Assembly: GCF_029633865.1 (NCBI RefSeq)
Contig: NC_079215.1
Location: 47,615,786-47,679,785 of the forward strand
Length of the DNA: 64,000 bases
Direction of reading: 5' to 3'
Origin: Lampris incognitus
Taxonomy: Eukaryota > Chordata > Actinopteri > Lampriformes > Lampridae
Position numbers and translations under genes: made by a program. The notes under the pieces are model-generated. The model saw only the letters and a list, made by a program, of their open reading frames with translations, made no database searches and was not told the DNA's origin. Below, piece after piece: positions 48,601 to 54,902 of the stretch. Every line of letters starts with the position of its first letter. Position 1 is the stretch's first letter.

Positions 48601-50001
48601 AGGAGAAAGGTGAGGAGCTGCTTGCTGACATGGGTTGTAATACATTTTAGTATGTTTAAATGTTTCTTACCCTTTTATAATGCTTTTGCATTGATGTAAA
48701 ACTATGACTACTATAATTACTGTGATGACACGGAAAGACCATTGGCAACTTCCGGGTGTTTCGTCAATGTATTCTACAGCAAAAGATGAACACATCTGAT
48801 GTTCACATGAAGTTAAAAGGTGTTTTCCCCTTCTATATAACTGTCAGGTGGTTTTGAGAGCAGGCCATTTGTCAGGGGCCTCCAGGGACGCAGTGTGAGC
48901 ATGAGAACTCCAACCAAAACCAAGGAAACCTTAAGCAAAGTGTTTCCCCTGCGTTGGTCCTTTGGCTCGAAGGACAAGCGGAAACCCAACCCCATAGTGT
49001 CACCAATCCCAGCTCCAGCCCCTGTTGAACTAGTAGAGTACTTGGAATCTGGTCGTCGGCCACGTTGCACTAAGGAGCCAATCACTACATTGATGTCCGG
49101 ACCGACAGGTTCCAAGGAAGCAGTTAAAGCTGGAGCCCAGGTTCGTTCATCCAGTGCTGCGAGCCTCAGCTGTGTTGGCAGGGTTGGAGAGGAACCATTG
49201 CTCGAGTCCCCACAGGTCCCAGAGGGCCAGAGAAGGCCGTTGGACAAGACATCCAGCCTAAGACGTGACACCAAAGGAAGCCAGACAAGAGATAATGGCC
49301 CTGTCACTGCCATGAGCAGTAGCTCTAGCACCAACACTTTGACCAGGAGGAAGGACTCCAGGAAGCAGAGTCCCTTGAAGGGCTCACAGGGGGCACAGGT
49401 AAAGAGTTCCAGTGTTGGAGTTAAGCCTAGCTCCAGTACTCCCATCCTCCATGAGGGGACACTGAGGAGAGGAAAAGTTGACAAAATTGAAAGGAGTGAT
49501 GCCCAGAGTGAACCCCAAGCTTCTCATGGAGGAAATCCTAAGCCCAGGAAAGAAGAGCCCAAGAGCCATGAGGGGCTGCTCTCTTTCTTCAAAGGTAACT
49601 TCCTAAAGAAGGACAAAGACTCAAGGAGGAGCAAGGAAAGTGATGAGGGAGGCAGAAGGAGTTTTTCAAGGCTCTCGATATCCAATGGAGCAGCAGGAGG
49701 AGGTGCTGTTATAGAAGGAAGCAAGTCCAACGGCTCACACCATCTCAGTAAAGAGCTGCTGAATGGAAAGATGGGACGCAACTCAGGTGAGATAAAACGC
49801 TCCCAGAGCTCGTCCAACATCCCCACCAAGATGGAGCCCAATGTACACCGGACCGCCTCCTTGCATCGTAACAGGAAGTCTGCACCACCACTGGCACACA
49901 GCCTGACGACAGACAAGCCGTCTTATAGCACCCTCCAGAGAACCCGTTACAGCACAACCTCCTTGGGACGCAAGAGGACAGTCCCCGAATCCAGCTTCTG
50001 A
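13985..50001 (+). CDS. usp43: usp43, ubiquitin-specific peptidase 43 (3' ten exons; 5' end not found)
   Basis: This is a cysteine deubiquitinase of the C19/USP family, which cleaves ubiquitin from protein substrates. The joined exons are 13985-14159, 24946-25057, 35401-35504, 39454-39531, 39695-39824, 43626-43745, 43978-44224, 45887-46045, 48448-48609 and 48848-50001. Every junction is AG/GT and the frame holds throughout, giving 812 complete codons plus the stop. Visible landmarks are WKCPHC (second zinc CxxC), the LHLKRF strand typical of USPs, the His box [17 protein letters not shown] (catalytic acid loop), a PLRWSFGSK stretch and the C-terminus [13 protein letters not shown]. From memory, human USP43 (about 1,120 residues) ends almost identically, in SLGRKKTLPESSF. 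Roughly the first third of the protein, including the Cys box, is missing and presumably lies upstream. Whether this is an a or b paralogue cannot be told. The introns are unusually loaded with SINEs and transposons. Confidence 0.95.
15092..15563 (+). mobile_element. SINE-A copy 5, interrupted by an R3 3' end
   Basis: The head is diverged (CCAGGTTTTTGTGGCGG). At about 15380-15491 the SINE core is broken by an R3 tail, after which it resumes TGGAGCAGTGACCAGG. Diverged target repeats TTTAGCATTAAAA and TTTAGCGTTAAAA are visible on the two sides. Confidence 0.85.
15380..15491 (+). repeat. R3 3' end inserted in SINE-A copy 5
   Basis: GGTCTAAGGACAGGATGTTG through GGGCTATACAAATAAAATTG and a TTTGA-repeat tail. 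It is the reverse complement of the left end of the 58.2-kb copy. Confidence 0.8.
16127..16246 (+). mobile_element. SINE-B 3' fragment
   Basis: Contains GTCCAGGGTGTCTCCCCGCC through GGATAATGGATGG. No head. Confidence 0.85.
16630..16807 (-). mobile_element. SINE-B 5' fragment
   Basis: Minus-oriented head and body: GGGTTCAAACCCAGGACC, CTTCTTGCTGTGAGGCGAC, ending CCACCATGCCCCC. The 3' third is absent. Confidence 0.87.
17350..18583 (-). mobile_element. Tc1/mariner element, Sleeping-Beauty-like, 3'-truncated remnant
   Basis: The left end GCTGAAGTTAGAAGTTTGCA and following IR/DR-type sequence are typical of fish Tc1 elements of the Sleeping Beauty kind. The minus strand carries transposase pieces: an HTH-like region ([20 protein letters not shown]), [16 protein letters not shown], and later [12 protein letters not shown]. 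Stops and frameshifts break the ORF. The element stops at AATACAGCCACAG, where a SINE-A begins, and the opposite terminal repeat is not found beyond the SINE. Confidence 0.9.
18584..18859 (+). mobile_element. SINE-A copy 6, 3'-truncated, abutting the Tc1 remnant
   Basis: Starts GGGCGTCTGGGTAGC, has a B-box-like GGTTTGAATCC, and stops at GGCGAACTCCTCAC before the 3' third of the family. Confidence 0.88.
19441..19680. repeat. compound (ATGG)n / (TTGG)n tetranucleotide array
   Basis: About 130 bp of GATG/ATGG units pass through a short transition (ATTGATGGATTGATTGG) into about 100 bp of TTGG units. Both strands are stop-free in several frames only because of the repeat. Confidence 0.97.
19764..22592 (-). 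mobile_element. hAT transposon (ZBED/FAM200/SCAND3-like transposase), decayed
   Basis: The 2,829-bp element is bounded by TCTTACCC at 19756-19763 and 22593-22600, an exact 8-bp target duplication as expected for hAT. The ends are imperfect inverted repeats (CAGGGGTTCTCAAAC at left; right end read inward CTGTGATACTCAAAG). The minus strand encodes transposase pieces in order from 22103 to 20416. These are a BED-type zinc finger region ([26 protein letters not shown]), the [11 protein letters not shown] motif, [25 protein letters not shown] and a C-terminal dimerisation end (TTYNCEVGF). Frame changes near 21.7, 21.45 and 21.0 kb mean no full protein can be made. It lies in a usp43 intron, antisense to the gene. 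Confidence 0.92.
22601..23252. other. usp43 intron sequence, nothing recognised
   Basis: Lies between the hAT element and SINE-A copy 7. Confidence 0.6.
23253..23790. mobile_element. SINE-A copy 7, inverted pair
   Basis: 23253-23640 is minus-oriented and lacks its tRNA head, ending at GGGGATTCGAACCGGCGATC. It runs directly into a plus-oriented 3' third (about 23642-23790, TGTATCGGAGGAGGCATG to GGGGAGAAAAAG). The outer ends are therefore inverted copies of the same 3' segment. Confidence 0.88.
23791..24945. other. usp43 intron sequence, nothing recognised
   Basis: Unique-looking sequence. The last 130 bp are T/C-rich and lead into the exon acceptor. Confidence 0.6.
24946..25057 (+). CDS. usp43: usp43 exon (RFGPPFL... 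strand)
   Basis: The first base completes the split Arg codon (AG|G) from the previous exon. The exon then reads [19 protein letters not shown] and [10 protein letters not shown], closely matching the human protein ([26 protein letters not shown]). It ends on a codon boundary at AAG|GTAAGC. The acceptor CTCAG follows a C/T-rich tract. The roughly 10.8-kb intron before it holds a Tc1 remnant, a tetranucleotide array and the hAT element. Confidence 0.93.
25267..25389 (-). mobile_element. SINE-B 3' fragment
   Basis: CATCCATCCATTATCCAAAC through GGGGAGACACCATGGACAGG, minus-oriented. Confidence 0.85.
25466..25835 (+). mobile_element. SINE-B copy, full length
   Basis: Head GTGACGCAGTGGTTAGCATG with GGGTTCGAACCCC, ending GGATAATGGATGAATGGATG. 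Only 76 bp after an opposite-oriented SINE-B fragment. Confidence 0.9.
25886..26299 (+). mobile_element. SINE-A copy 8 with 11-bp target duplication
   Basis: ATCTGTTTTTA flanks both sides (25875-25885 and 26300-26310). Full length, starting GGGGGCGTCCAGGTGGC. Confidence 0.93.
26311..27627. other. usp43 intron sequence
   Basis: Apart from the CA microsatellite, nothing recognised. A GTGTCTCAATTGCAAGGATGC segment near 27.24 kb may be a worn DNA-transposon relic. Confidence 0.5.
26729..26809. repeat. (CA)n microsatellite
   Basis: About 40 uninterrupted CA units. Confidence 0.97.
27628..28020 (-). mobile_element. SINE-A copy 9, head missing
   Basis: Minus-oriented. The 3' end is at left (CCCCTCTTTTTCTCCCCAAT), and it ends at the B-box region GGGGATTCGAAC without the A-box half. 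Confidence 0.88.
28021..30166. other. A/T-rich usp43 intron sequence, nothing recognised
   Basis: Over 2 kb without SINEs, LINEs or long frames, the longest repeat-poor stretch inside the gene. Confidence 0.6.
30180..31187 (+). mobile_element. SINE-B split by a LINE fragment; 13-bp target duplication
   Basis: TAGTTCAGCTCAG flanks both sides (30167-30179 and 31188-31200). The SINE runs 30180-30440, is broken at its GT run by the LINE piece 30441-31024, and resumes GT...GGGCCCTGTGATAGCCTG to GGATAATGGATGGATGG. Confidence 0.92.
30441..31024 (+). mobile_element. LINE 3' fragment inserted in a SINE-B
   Basis: The plus strand reads a LINE C-terminal domain: [40 protein letters not shown], then after a frame change a CxxC...SRIGLYS zinc-knuckle end ([17 protein letters not shown]). 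It is truncated at its 5' end and frameshifted. GT runs border it on both sides, and they belong to the host SINE-B. Confidence 0.75.
31930..32340 (-). mobile_element. L2-like LINE reverse-transcriptase C-terminal fragment
   Basis: On the minus strand: [33 protein letters not shown], then after a frameshift [20 protein letters not shown] and [20 protein letters not shown]. This is the thumb region of fish L2-type reverse transcriptases. It contains a frameshift and no intact ORF. An R3-type repeat piece abuts it at 32341. Confidence 0.82.
32341..32460 (-). repeat. R3-related fragment with short tandem ATGAAGATAT units
   Basis: TTATAATGGAATTATAAGAC, tandem ATGAAGATATATGAAGAAT units, then ATGATGAGGAGGATGCCAAG, as in the 58.98-59.03 kb segment. 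Confidence 0.6.
33109..33517 (-). mobile_element. SINE-A copy 10
   Basis: Full minus copy from the T/C-rich tail to the head (ACCGCCACACCACCCGGACG). A short internal deletion spans the CACCTGACAGTGAGG segment. Confidence 0.9.
33535..33605 (+). repeat. retroposon tail fragment
   Basis: TGTAAAGCCTTTTGAGACTG followed by GTGATAAGGAGCTATATAG and ATAAAC resembles a common fish LINE/SINE 3' end. It is only about 70 bp long. Confidence 0.5.
34449..34880 (+). mobile_element. SINE-A copy 11
   Basis: Starts GGCGTCCGGGTGGCATAGCA, followed by the standard core. It ends GGGGAAAAATAGAAAGGGGG and runs straight into SINE-C. Confidence 0.9.
34881..35250 (+). mobile_element. SINE-C, degenerate, GCTTTGGGTAAAAGC tail
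   Basis: An A-box-like GTGGCTCAGTGGTTAAG near the start and CTGTGGTTGCAGG some way on look like a worn tRNA head. The end AAGTCGCTTTGGGTAAAAGC followed by ATCTGCCAAATGA is a very common fish SINE/LINE tail. Confidence 0.65.
35401..35504 (+). CDS. usp43: usp43 exon ([10 protein letters not shown] segment)
   Basis: The acceptor is TCTCTCTCTGCAG and the donor is ACAG|GTAGCA. The exon reads [20 protein letters not shown] and then [15 protein letters not shown], aligning with human LGSLFSIRVVGLSVACSYLSPKD. It starts in phase 0 and leaves AG of a split Arg codon. This part of USP43 lies inside the catalytic domain, in the variable insertion before the second zinc pair. Confidence 0.93.
35505..36507. 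other. usp43 intron sequence, nothing recognised
   Basis: No repeats or frames of note. Confidence 0.6.
36508..36912 (+). mobile_element. SINE-A copy 12
   Basis: Starts GGTGTCCGGGTAGCATGGCG. The end is slightly truncated (GGGTACAACTGACTCG replaces the usual tail). Confidence 0.88.
37889..38320 (+). mobile_element. TRIM: miniature LTR retrotransposon, no coding capacity
   Basis: Two 157-bp direct repeats (37889-38045 and 38164-38320) both begin TGTAACGTGCATGG and end AATTCGCTACA, differing at about 11 positions. They flank only 118 bp. Right after the first repeat comes TTGGTGTCAGAAGC, the expected primer-binding-site position. Right before the second lies a purine tract GAAGGGGAGGGGG (polypurine-tract position). 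ATAT flanks both ends as a 4-bp target duplication. There is no gag or pol, so it would depend on other elements for transposition. The LTR start resembles that of the Ty3-type element at 62620 (TGTAACGTG.A.GGAT), hinting at a related parent. It sits in the usp43 intron between exons 35401-35504 and 39454-39531. Confidence 0.88.
37948..37999 (+). promoter_or_regulatory. tRNA-like A box and B box inside the TRIM LTR
   Basis: Within the 5' LTR, TCTAGCGGTTAGCG resembles a tRNA A box. Some 30 nt on, GGGTTCGCTTCCC resembles a B box (consensus GGTTCGANNCC). The same pair recurs in the 3' LTR around 38223-38274, with the B box unchanged. The overall arrangement is reminiscent of a tRNA-Glu/Gly D-arm to T-arm. 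Whether RNA polymerase III uses it is unknown. Confidence 0.5.
38506..38558. repeat. (TTTA)n microsatellite
   Basis: TTTA/TTAT units with one CTATCTAT interruption, at the 3' tail of a SINE-A stub. Confidence 0.95.
38565..38658 (-). mobile_element. SINE-A copy 13, 3' stub
   Basis: Only about 95 bp of the 3' end remains (TCTCCCCAATTGTACTTGGC and on). A TTTA-type microsatellite lies on one side and a LINE end on the other. Confidence 0.85.
38755..38930 (+). mobile_element. LINE 3'-terminal fragment
   Basis: The plus strand ends in a zinc-knuckle-like tail: [19 protein letters not shown] in one frame, and [11 protein letters not shown] in the frame of the knuckle. This is the same type of end as in the LINE piece at 30441. 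It ends in a GAT-rich 3' tail (ACCGATGATGATGA). It adjoins a SINE-A stub. Confidence 0.55.
39454..39531 (+). CDS. usp43: usp43 exon ([10 protein letters not shown] segment)
   Basis: This short 78-nt exon starts after ATTGAAG and ends GAATG|GTGAGC. The first base completes Arg. It then reads [20 protein letters not shown] and HNIKE, matching human [18 protein letters not shown]. Using the AG two bases downstream would break the frame, so the first AG is the acceptor. It leaves TG of a codon completed by T in the next exon (Cys). Confidence 0.9.
39616..39678. repeat. (GT)n microsatellite adjoining a usp43 splice acceptor
   Basis: About 31 GT units ending 16 nt before exon 39695. Confidence 0.97.
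39695..39824 (+). CDS. usp43: usp43 exon ([19 protein letters not shown])
   Basis: The exon reads [16 protein letters not shown], a run of Gln residues, then [19 protein letters not shown], matching human [19 protein letters not shown]. It ends in phase 0 at GAGCAG|GTGAGA. The acceptor is unusual. The 63-nt (GT)n run at 39616-39678 ends only 16 nt before the exon, and the sequence between is a short purine-containing stretch ending GGTGTAG. Length polymorphism of the repeat could therefore affect recognition of this exon. Confidence 0.92.
40530..40945 (+). mobile_element. SINE-A copy 14
   Basis: Near-complete, starting CCAGGTAGCATAGCGG with a B box GGTTCGAATCC, ending GGGGGGGAAAAGGGGGAGAA. 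Confidence 0.9.
41032..41200 (+). mobile_element. SINE-A copy 15, 3' part only
   Basis: Begins CTCCTCACTGTCAGGTGAAA and ends ATTGGGGAGAAAC plus A-rich tail, about 90 bp after copy 14. It looks 5'-truncated. Confidence 0.85.
41251..41373 (-). mobile_element. SINE-B 3' fragment
   Basis: ATCCATCCATCCATTCCATC through GGGGAGACACCCTGCACAGG, minus-oriented. Confidence 0.85.
42371..42814 (-). mobile_element. SINE-A copy 16
   Basis: Full minus copy (TTTCTCCCCAATTGTACCTG to CTACACTACCCAGACA). It lies in the intron before the zinc-ribbon exon of usp43. Confidence 0.9.
43201..43595 (-). mobile_element. SINE-A copy 17, 30 nt upstream of a usp43 exon
   Basis: CAATATTT at 43193-43200 and 43596-43603 looks like the target duplication. 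After the right copy only 22 nt remain before exon 43626. Confidence 0.92.
43626..43745 (+). CDS. usp43: usp43 exon (second zinc CxxC and LHLKRF core)
   Basis: This 120-nt exon is in phase 0 at both ends. It reads [19 protein letters not shown] and [19 protein letters not shown]. The CPHC pair is the second half of the USP zinc ribbon, and the following hydrophobic strand is one of the most conserved USP segments. A minus-oriented SINE-A ends 30 nt upstream of the acceptor TTATTTCTTCCAG. Confidence 0.96.
43978..44224 (+). CDS. usp43: usp43 exon with catalytic His box
   Basis: The exon begins [20 protein letters not shown] and MAPHV, continues through a variable Lys/Gln/Pro-rich loop, and ends [20 protein letters not shown] followed by HYT. 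The final GGHYT contains the catalytic histidine of C19 peptidases. The donor is ACCG|GTATGG (phase 1). A short (CA)n run lies about 30 nt before the acceptor GAAACAG. Confidence 0.96.
45060..45320 (-). mobile_element. RTE/Rex3-like LINE endonuclease 5' fragment
   Basis: The minus strand reads [20 protein letters not shown] followed by [20 protein letters not shown] and [10 protein letters not shown], a standard start of the apurinic endonuclease in fish RTE/Rex3-type LINEs (TLNVGTM and QETRW). Only this N-terminal part is present. The plus-strand frame over the same bases is an antisense shadow. Confidence 0.8.
45887..46045 (+). CDS. usp43: usp43 exon (end of catalytic domain)
   Basis: The acceptor is TTTCTTTACCCAG. 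With one carried base, the exon reads [20 protein letters not shown] and later [13 protein letters not shown], the closing strands of the USP fold. It is followed by [12 protein letters not shown]. The YDD motif supplies the catalytic acid-loop residues. The donor is CAAAG|GTAATA. Human USP43 has [20 protein letters not shown] at this point. Confidence 0.96.
46249..47182 (+). mobile_element. Tc1/mariner element with short TIRs, degenerate
   Basis: The inverted ends are ACACCGATCAGCCAAAACAT (left) and, read inward from the right, ACACCAGTCGGCTAAAACAT, with TA at both outer edges. The plus strand carries transposase-like pieces ([17 protein letters not shown]) with stops. A small tandem of GATAAATGTGAATAAATGTG units (about 46857-46930) sits inside. 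It lies in a usp43 intron and is non-autonomous as it stands. Confidence 0.8.
47183..48447. other. A/T-rich usp43 intron sequence, nothing recognised
   Basis: No repeats or exons seen between the Tc1 remnant and the next exon. Confidence 0.6.
48448..48609 (+). CDS. usp43: usp43 exon (Ser-rich linker after catalytic domain)
   Basis: The acceptor is CTACCCTAAG. The exon reads [20 protein letters not shown] then [20 protein letters not shown], matching human GSTSSSLSDHWLLRLGSH and TRGSLLSW. The donor is AAAG|GTGAGG. It carries the PDSP and PVF landmarks seen in human, with no catalytic role expected. Confidence 0.94.
48848..50001 (+). CDS. usp43: usp43 terminal coding exon (basic Ser-rich tail)
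   Basis: This 1,154-nt exon encodes the C-terminal tail. It begins [19 protein letters not shown] and continues through [15 protein letters not shown] and [14 protein letters not shown], a long Ser/Lys/Arg-rich low-complexity stretch ([19 protein letters not shown]), and the end [19 protein letters not shown] then VPESSF. Human USP43 has [25 protein letters not shown] and SLGRKKTLPESSF in the same order. The tail is predicted to be disordered. The in-frame ATG at 48895 is internal to the exon, not a start codon. Confidence 0.96.
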
Positions 50002-50092
50002 CACAATAGACAGGACTCCTGAAAACAATACATGTATACACACATTCTCACCCTCTTACGTCAACCAAACTAGATGATGCACAATCTGTAGG

Positions 50093-50098
50093 ATTAAA
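50093..50098 (+). promoter_or_regulatory. possible usp43 poly(A) signal (ATTAAA)
   Basis: This is the first ATTAAA after the usp43 stop, 92 nt downstream. The next canonical AATAAA I noticed is at 52604-52609, past a SINE-A. I cannot tell from sequence which is used. A longer 3' UTR is plausible because 50.0-51.9 kb is largely free of recognised repeats. Confidence 0.25.
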
Positions 50099-51615
50099 GC
50101 AATAGTACTCAATCTGAAAAGTAATGCCTTTTTGTTTAATGAAAGGTCATCAATCTTTGGTGGCCGCACCTCATAGTTGAGACATGTATGAAGAGATGAA
50201 GGATAATTTAATACTTGGTGGACAGGAGCAGATATTATTGTGATGTGTACGTCAGATTATTTTATTAGTTTATTTCTATTGTTGTTTTTTGACATTTTTT
50301 AATAACTTCACAAGTGCCTGAGTACCAATATGCAGTTAAGACCAATGAGTTTTTGTGTCTATGAAGCACTGGAAAGCACATGTCTGTCATTTGCTGATTT
50401 GCAGACTTGCATATAAACACACCTACATACATTAACTTTATTAACGTCTTATGAAAGTATGAATGTTTGAGGTCAGCCAGTTTTAGACTGCGTAAATCCA
50501 AACAAACTGATTGTGTCCATGTGAGAGAATGTTTTGTCAGCTCATTTTATGGTGGCCTTTCGAGGCTGTGATTACCAGAGAAAATCAAATATTTACCATG
50601 AATCATTTGTTTGTAAATGTGGATTAGAAGTGTATTGTACATGAGATATTTGTTTATGACATCCATGGTTGCATTTATTCAGGAAATGAAAATCCGATTC
50701 ACAGCAGCGCGACAGTTGGGTTTTGTTTTATTTTGTTTTGTTTTTTTCCCCCAATGTTGAATCTGCAATGAAACATTCAGGACTTTTATCTGTAAAAGCC
50801 CTCAGGGCAGATGTGATGACCCATCACCATTAACCGTTGTCACATACTTAGCCATTTAATCAACAGGGAGGACTTTGTTTCAAACACCTTTGCTGGCAAG
50901 CAACTTGGACGAGCACTGGCTGAGGATTTGAAGTCGCATCTGTTTTCCTTTCTATAAATTCATGCCTACTGTTTTATACTTATAGAATTCCAAATGACCT
51001 CCACATGAGTACACTGCTAGCTAGCTGGTTGCGTAGCCACCAGTCACACTGATGATGATGATTGTGAACAAAGGTATAATTGTTGGACTCTGTAACATGT
51101 GCCCAAAAAGATTCCTTTTGCTCCCAATGAAGGTTTTTACATGCACCTTGCCTTGTCACAATTTTGACAATTATGATAAATACTGCTCGATGTATGCTCT
51201 CCACATCATCTATGATGTCATCATTGTGGACAGGATGAGGTTCCTCATTTGAGAGTGTAGTCAGATTCAGTTGTTTACTTTCACCTTAACTCTACCTTAT
51301 CAAGGTAAGGTTTTTGTGGACCCCCCCCACATCATTTTTCATTTATATATAGTTGTACACTTTCACAGTTAAAAGCAGCTCAATACGTCCAGTCTTGTGC
51401 TGCTGGCTATTGAGTGGCATCAGTAGAGCCATCGGGTGTAAGTGCTTTGTTCAAGGACCCCTTGATGGTAGTTGTTGGAGGAGGAAGGAGGCAGTTATGC
51501 ATTTACTTTCTCTGTCCAGATTTTCTCGAGAGCACCTGTTTTTGCAAGACAACTGTCCAACAACAACAAATGTTTTGAGGTTTTGGTTGAGTGTGTGTAC
51601 ATGTGTTTGTTCTGT
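50099..51615. other. usp43 3' flank or long 3' UTR
   Basis: Repeat-poor. It could be UTR if the ATTAAA at 50093 is not used. Confidence 0.4.
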
Positions 51616-51618
51616 CTG

Positions 51619-51687
<69 letters not shown>
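51616..51687. repeat. (TGTC)n tetranucleotide microsatellite
   Basis: About 17 TGTC units, downstream of usp43. Confidence 0.97.
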
Positions 51688-51688
<1 letters not shown>

Positions 51689-51928
51689 GTCTGCTACTAA
51701 TGTAAAACAACCAATGCCAACATGTGCCTGTTCCTACATTGATATGTGCACTATGCAAAGTTAGAAATCAAGCTTAATATAAAGTCAGATGTTTTGAGAG
51801 CTAGCTAATGTAACTGTACCAGTACATGTCAGAGGACTTTACAGCTGCATTATATGGTTGAGAAATAACTCGATATCCTTTAGTTATCTAAAGTCAAATT
51901 TGTATTTGGGATGGAACTTTTAGTGCTG

Positions 51929-51979
51929 TTGTGTGTGTGTGTGTGTGTGTGTGTATACATTTATATATATATATATATA
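51929..51979. repeat. (GT)n-(AT)n compound microsatellite
   Basis: About 25 bp of GT followed by ATACATTTATATATATATAT. Confidence 0.94.
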
Positions 51980-52029
51980 AATGCATGCTGCCCATCGAAA
52001 GTTTGGGCGACACCATGCCTTTTTTATTT

Positions 52030-52553
52030 TATTTTCAGATTCATTTTTTCCCCCTTTTTCTCCCCAACGGTATTTGGCCAATTACCCCACTCTTCCGAGC
52101 CGTCACGGTCACTGCTCCAACCCCTCTACCGATCCAGGGAGGGCTGCAGACTACCACATGCCTCCTTCGATACATGTGGAGTCGCCAGCCGCTTCTTTTC
52201 ACCTGACAAAGAGGAGTTTCTCCAAGGGGACGTAGCGCGTGGGAGGATCACGCTATTCCCCCAGTCCCCCCCCCCCCAAAACAGGCGCTCTGACTGACCA
52301 GAGGAGGTGCTGGTGCAGCGACCAGGACACATACCTCCATCCAGCTTCCTACCCGCAGACAAGGCCAATTGTGTCTGTAGGGATGCCTGACCAAGCCGGA
52401 GGTAACACGGGGATTCGATGCATAAAATTGCTCTCTGGTGGGTGTCTGGGTACCGTAGCGGTCTATTCCGTTGCCTACCAACATGGGGATTCGAACCAGC
52501 GATCCCCATGTTGGAAGGCAATGGAATAGACCACTACGGTACCCAGATGCCCT
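52030..52553. mobile_element. SINE-A copy 18 with an extra inverted head (foldback)
   Basis: 52030-52415 is a minus copy ending at GGGGATTCGAT. After about 24 nt, a plus-oriented head (GTGTCTGGGTACCGTAGCGG...) meets a minus-oriented head (...CCACTACGGTACCCAGATGCC) almost immediately, forming an inverted repeat over 52439-52553. Confidence 0.88.
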
Positions 52554-52609
52554 TTCTATTTTCTGAGTAATGTTTGATTGTTCTGTTTTCTCTGATACTT
52601 TTTAATAAA

Positions 52610-54902
52610 ATGAGGGGGGAAAATGTCAACAGTGGTTCTGTTTACTATTTACTCATACTTTGGACATATTAATGCAAAATTCAGCTTTGTGTTCATCAAA
52701 ATGTCTTGCTTGGTATCAGGAGTAGGCTTTGCCTAAATAATAATTTGACAGTTCTCTTTTTCCAAACTAGTCTTAAAAAGCACACAATGACAACCTTTGC
52801 TTCAAAGGCGATCCGAAACAACACAACAGGGGTACACGATGGGTGGGATATGTTGTCATTCCCACCGTGTAGTACTTGTGTCAGTTATTCCTTCAGTTTT
52901 GCAAAGAAAAATGGTGAGATCTGAACACCTCACTACTGACATGCAGCAGTCTGTAGTGGTGTTAACAGCTGCATGTTGCACATCGACAAATGGCTCAGAA
53001 ACTGAAGACTTCTGTAAATGGGATTCACTACTGTCTGTTTAGATTTTGTCCTTTGCAAAACTATAAAACTGAACCACCAGTTGACCGAAGAAGTACTACC
53101 TCGGGGCTAACGACATGGCCAACCCACTTCATATGCACCCTTGTTGTGATGTTCGCACTCATGACAGCAAACCTTCCAGATGAGTCAAAACACCTTCAGG
53201 GCAAAAGATTTTCATTATGTGCTTTCAAAACTAGTTTGGGAAAAAAAATTATACAGTCAAATCATAATTTAGGCAAAACCTGCTTGTATCAAGGAAGTCG
53301 CAATGATGAACATGAAGCCAGGCATTGCATAAATTACACTAAATAATAAATGGCTGTTTTATGCTGATAAAAGCTTTGCTGGCATTTTCTTTCTTAATTG
53401 AAAAGTAACAGAGAAACTCAAATCTTAAATAGAAAAAAAGGTATGGTTTCTATATGTATATATATCCAGGAAGTCCTCTGTGAATACATGGCCATTGTAA
53501 CTCTAGTCAGTGGTCACGCCAATATTTGCATATGAAACTGGTGGTTGGGTTTGGGCGTTATGCCACTGTATTGTTTATAAGGGTGGGGGATACCTGAGGT
53601 TAGGTGAGACTGAAGAGGTCCTTTAGATGAGTGATGAAACATTTCTCCCACTTAACATTGTGTCCAGATGGACTAATTCACCTTTCTGTGATAATTTAAA
53701 TGTGCTTATCTGGATGTTGCCTACCTTTAGACAGAATCCCAAAATTATACCTTGATGAACTTGGCTGCCAGTTTAAGCTGGTTAAGGCTACAATTTGCAT
53801 TAATTAAGAAGTATTTACATCCCTTAATCCTTTCCTTTTTTATCTCTTCCTACAAAGGACATTAATTCCCAAATTGAATTTATCCACTGCTCCAATAGGT
53901 TGCTGGACAAAATTAGATAAGTGCCAATACCCAAGTTATAACTGGACTTTTTACATGTAACATTGATGCTATTATTGCTTTTTTTTGTTTGTTCACAAAG
54001 CTGCACCAGGTGACACCTGCCAGAAATTCTACTGATCTTTCAAGATTGTGAGATTATGACACTCAGAGAAATGATGGGAAAATGAGGCCCTCATGCCAGA
54101 GCCCAGAAGTAGAGCAAATAATGGCTGGACCTAAATTGATCCATCTTTAAGTAATAACTAAGATTTTGTTCTGACTGCAAATTGTTTATATCTGCACGTG
54201 TGTTTTGTTACCAGGGCTGCTCATTTCTATCTCTTGTTCTTGTTCTACCGTTTTATGTCAAAGGATTCATCAGCAGGTGACACTGTAAGGAAGGAAAAAA
54301 GGGAGGGAATGTGCTAATTTGGACCTCTCCCTTTCCTCAGAGATGACTTGGTGTTCTCAGTGTGGATTGTCTGCTTTATTTTATGCTGCAGTCAGCTGTA
54401 AACGAGGAGAGGGAGCTCTTCGCTATCAGATGTTAACATAGCCACATATCAGCTCAAGCATGCATATTTTTCAAAAATCTGAAAAATTTGACTGTCCCAT
54501 GCTATAGGTTGGGGTCGGATCAAAATATCTTTTTTGAGACGGCTGGAGGACAGTAGCTTGTTGCTGTGCTTTAAGATTGGAGATACATTTTAGGAAATGT
54601 GAATAACCTCTTTTCACACTAACACAAGCTGCTTTCCTCTTTAAACCATGACACGGTACAATGCTGCACGTTTGATTCCATGAGATATTTGTATCTTAAA
54701 TGTCCCAGTTACTGTGAGGGCTGAGCATTGCAGTACTTGAGGAGTAATGAAGTGCAGTGCTGCCCCCATTTTGTGTATGAGATGTTAAGGATAAGATCCC
54801 TCATTAGTTTCTAACAAACTTTTTTTCAATTTTGTAGCTTGTCAAAGAGCCATTAGCTTTGAATTCAGATATGCTAATAATGCAGTCGATACACTTTGAG
54901 AA
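52610..54902. other. intergenic, nothing recognised
   Basis: A/T-rich with short frames only. No SINE in 2.3 kb. Confidence 0.6.

Noticed and set aside
48813..49916. Minus frames of 130-223 codons under the last usp43 exon
   Set aside because: Antisense shadows of a Ser-rich coding exon.
52604..52609. AATAAA as the usp43 poly(A) signal
   Set aside because: It is 2.6 kb past the stop and beyond a SINE-A foldback. The closer ATTAAA is at least as likely, and neither can be confirmed from sequence.
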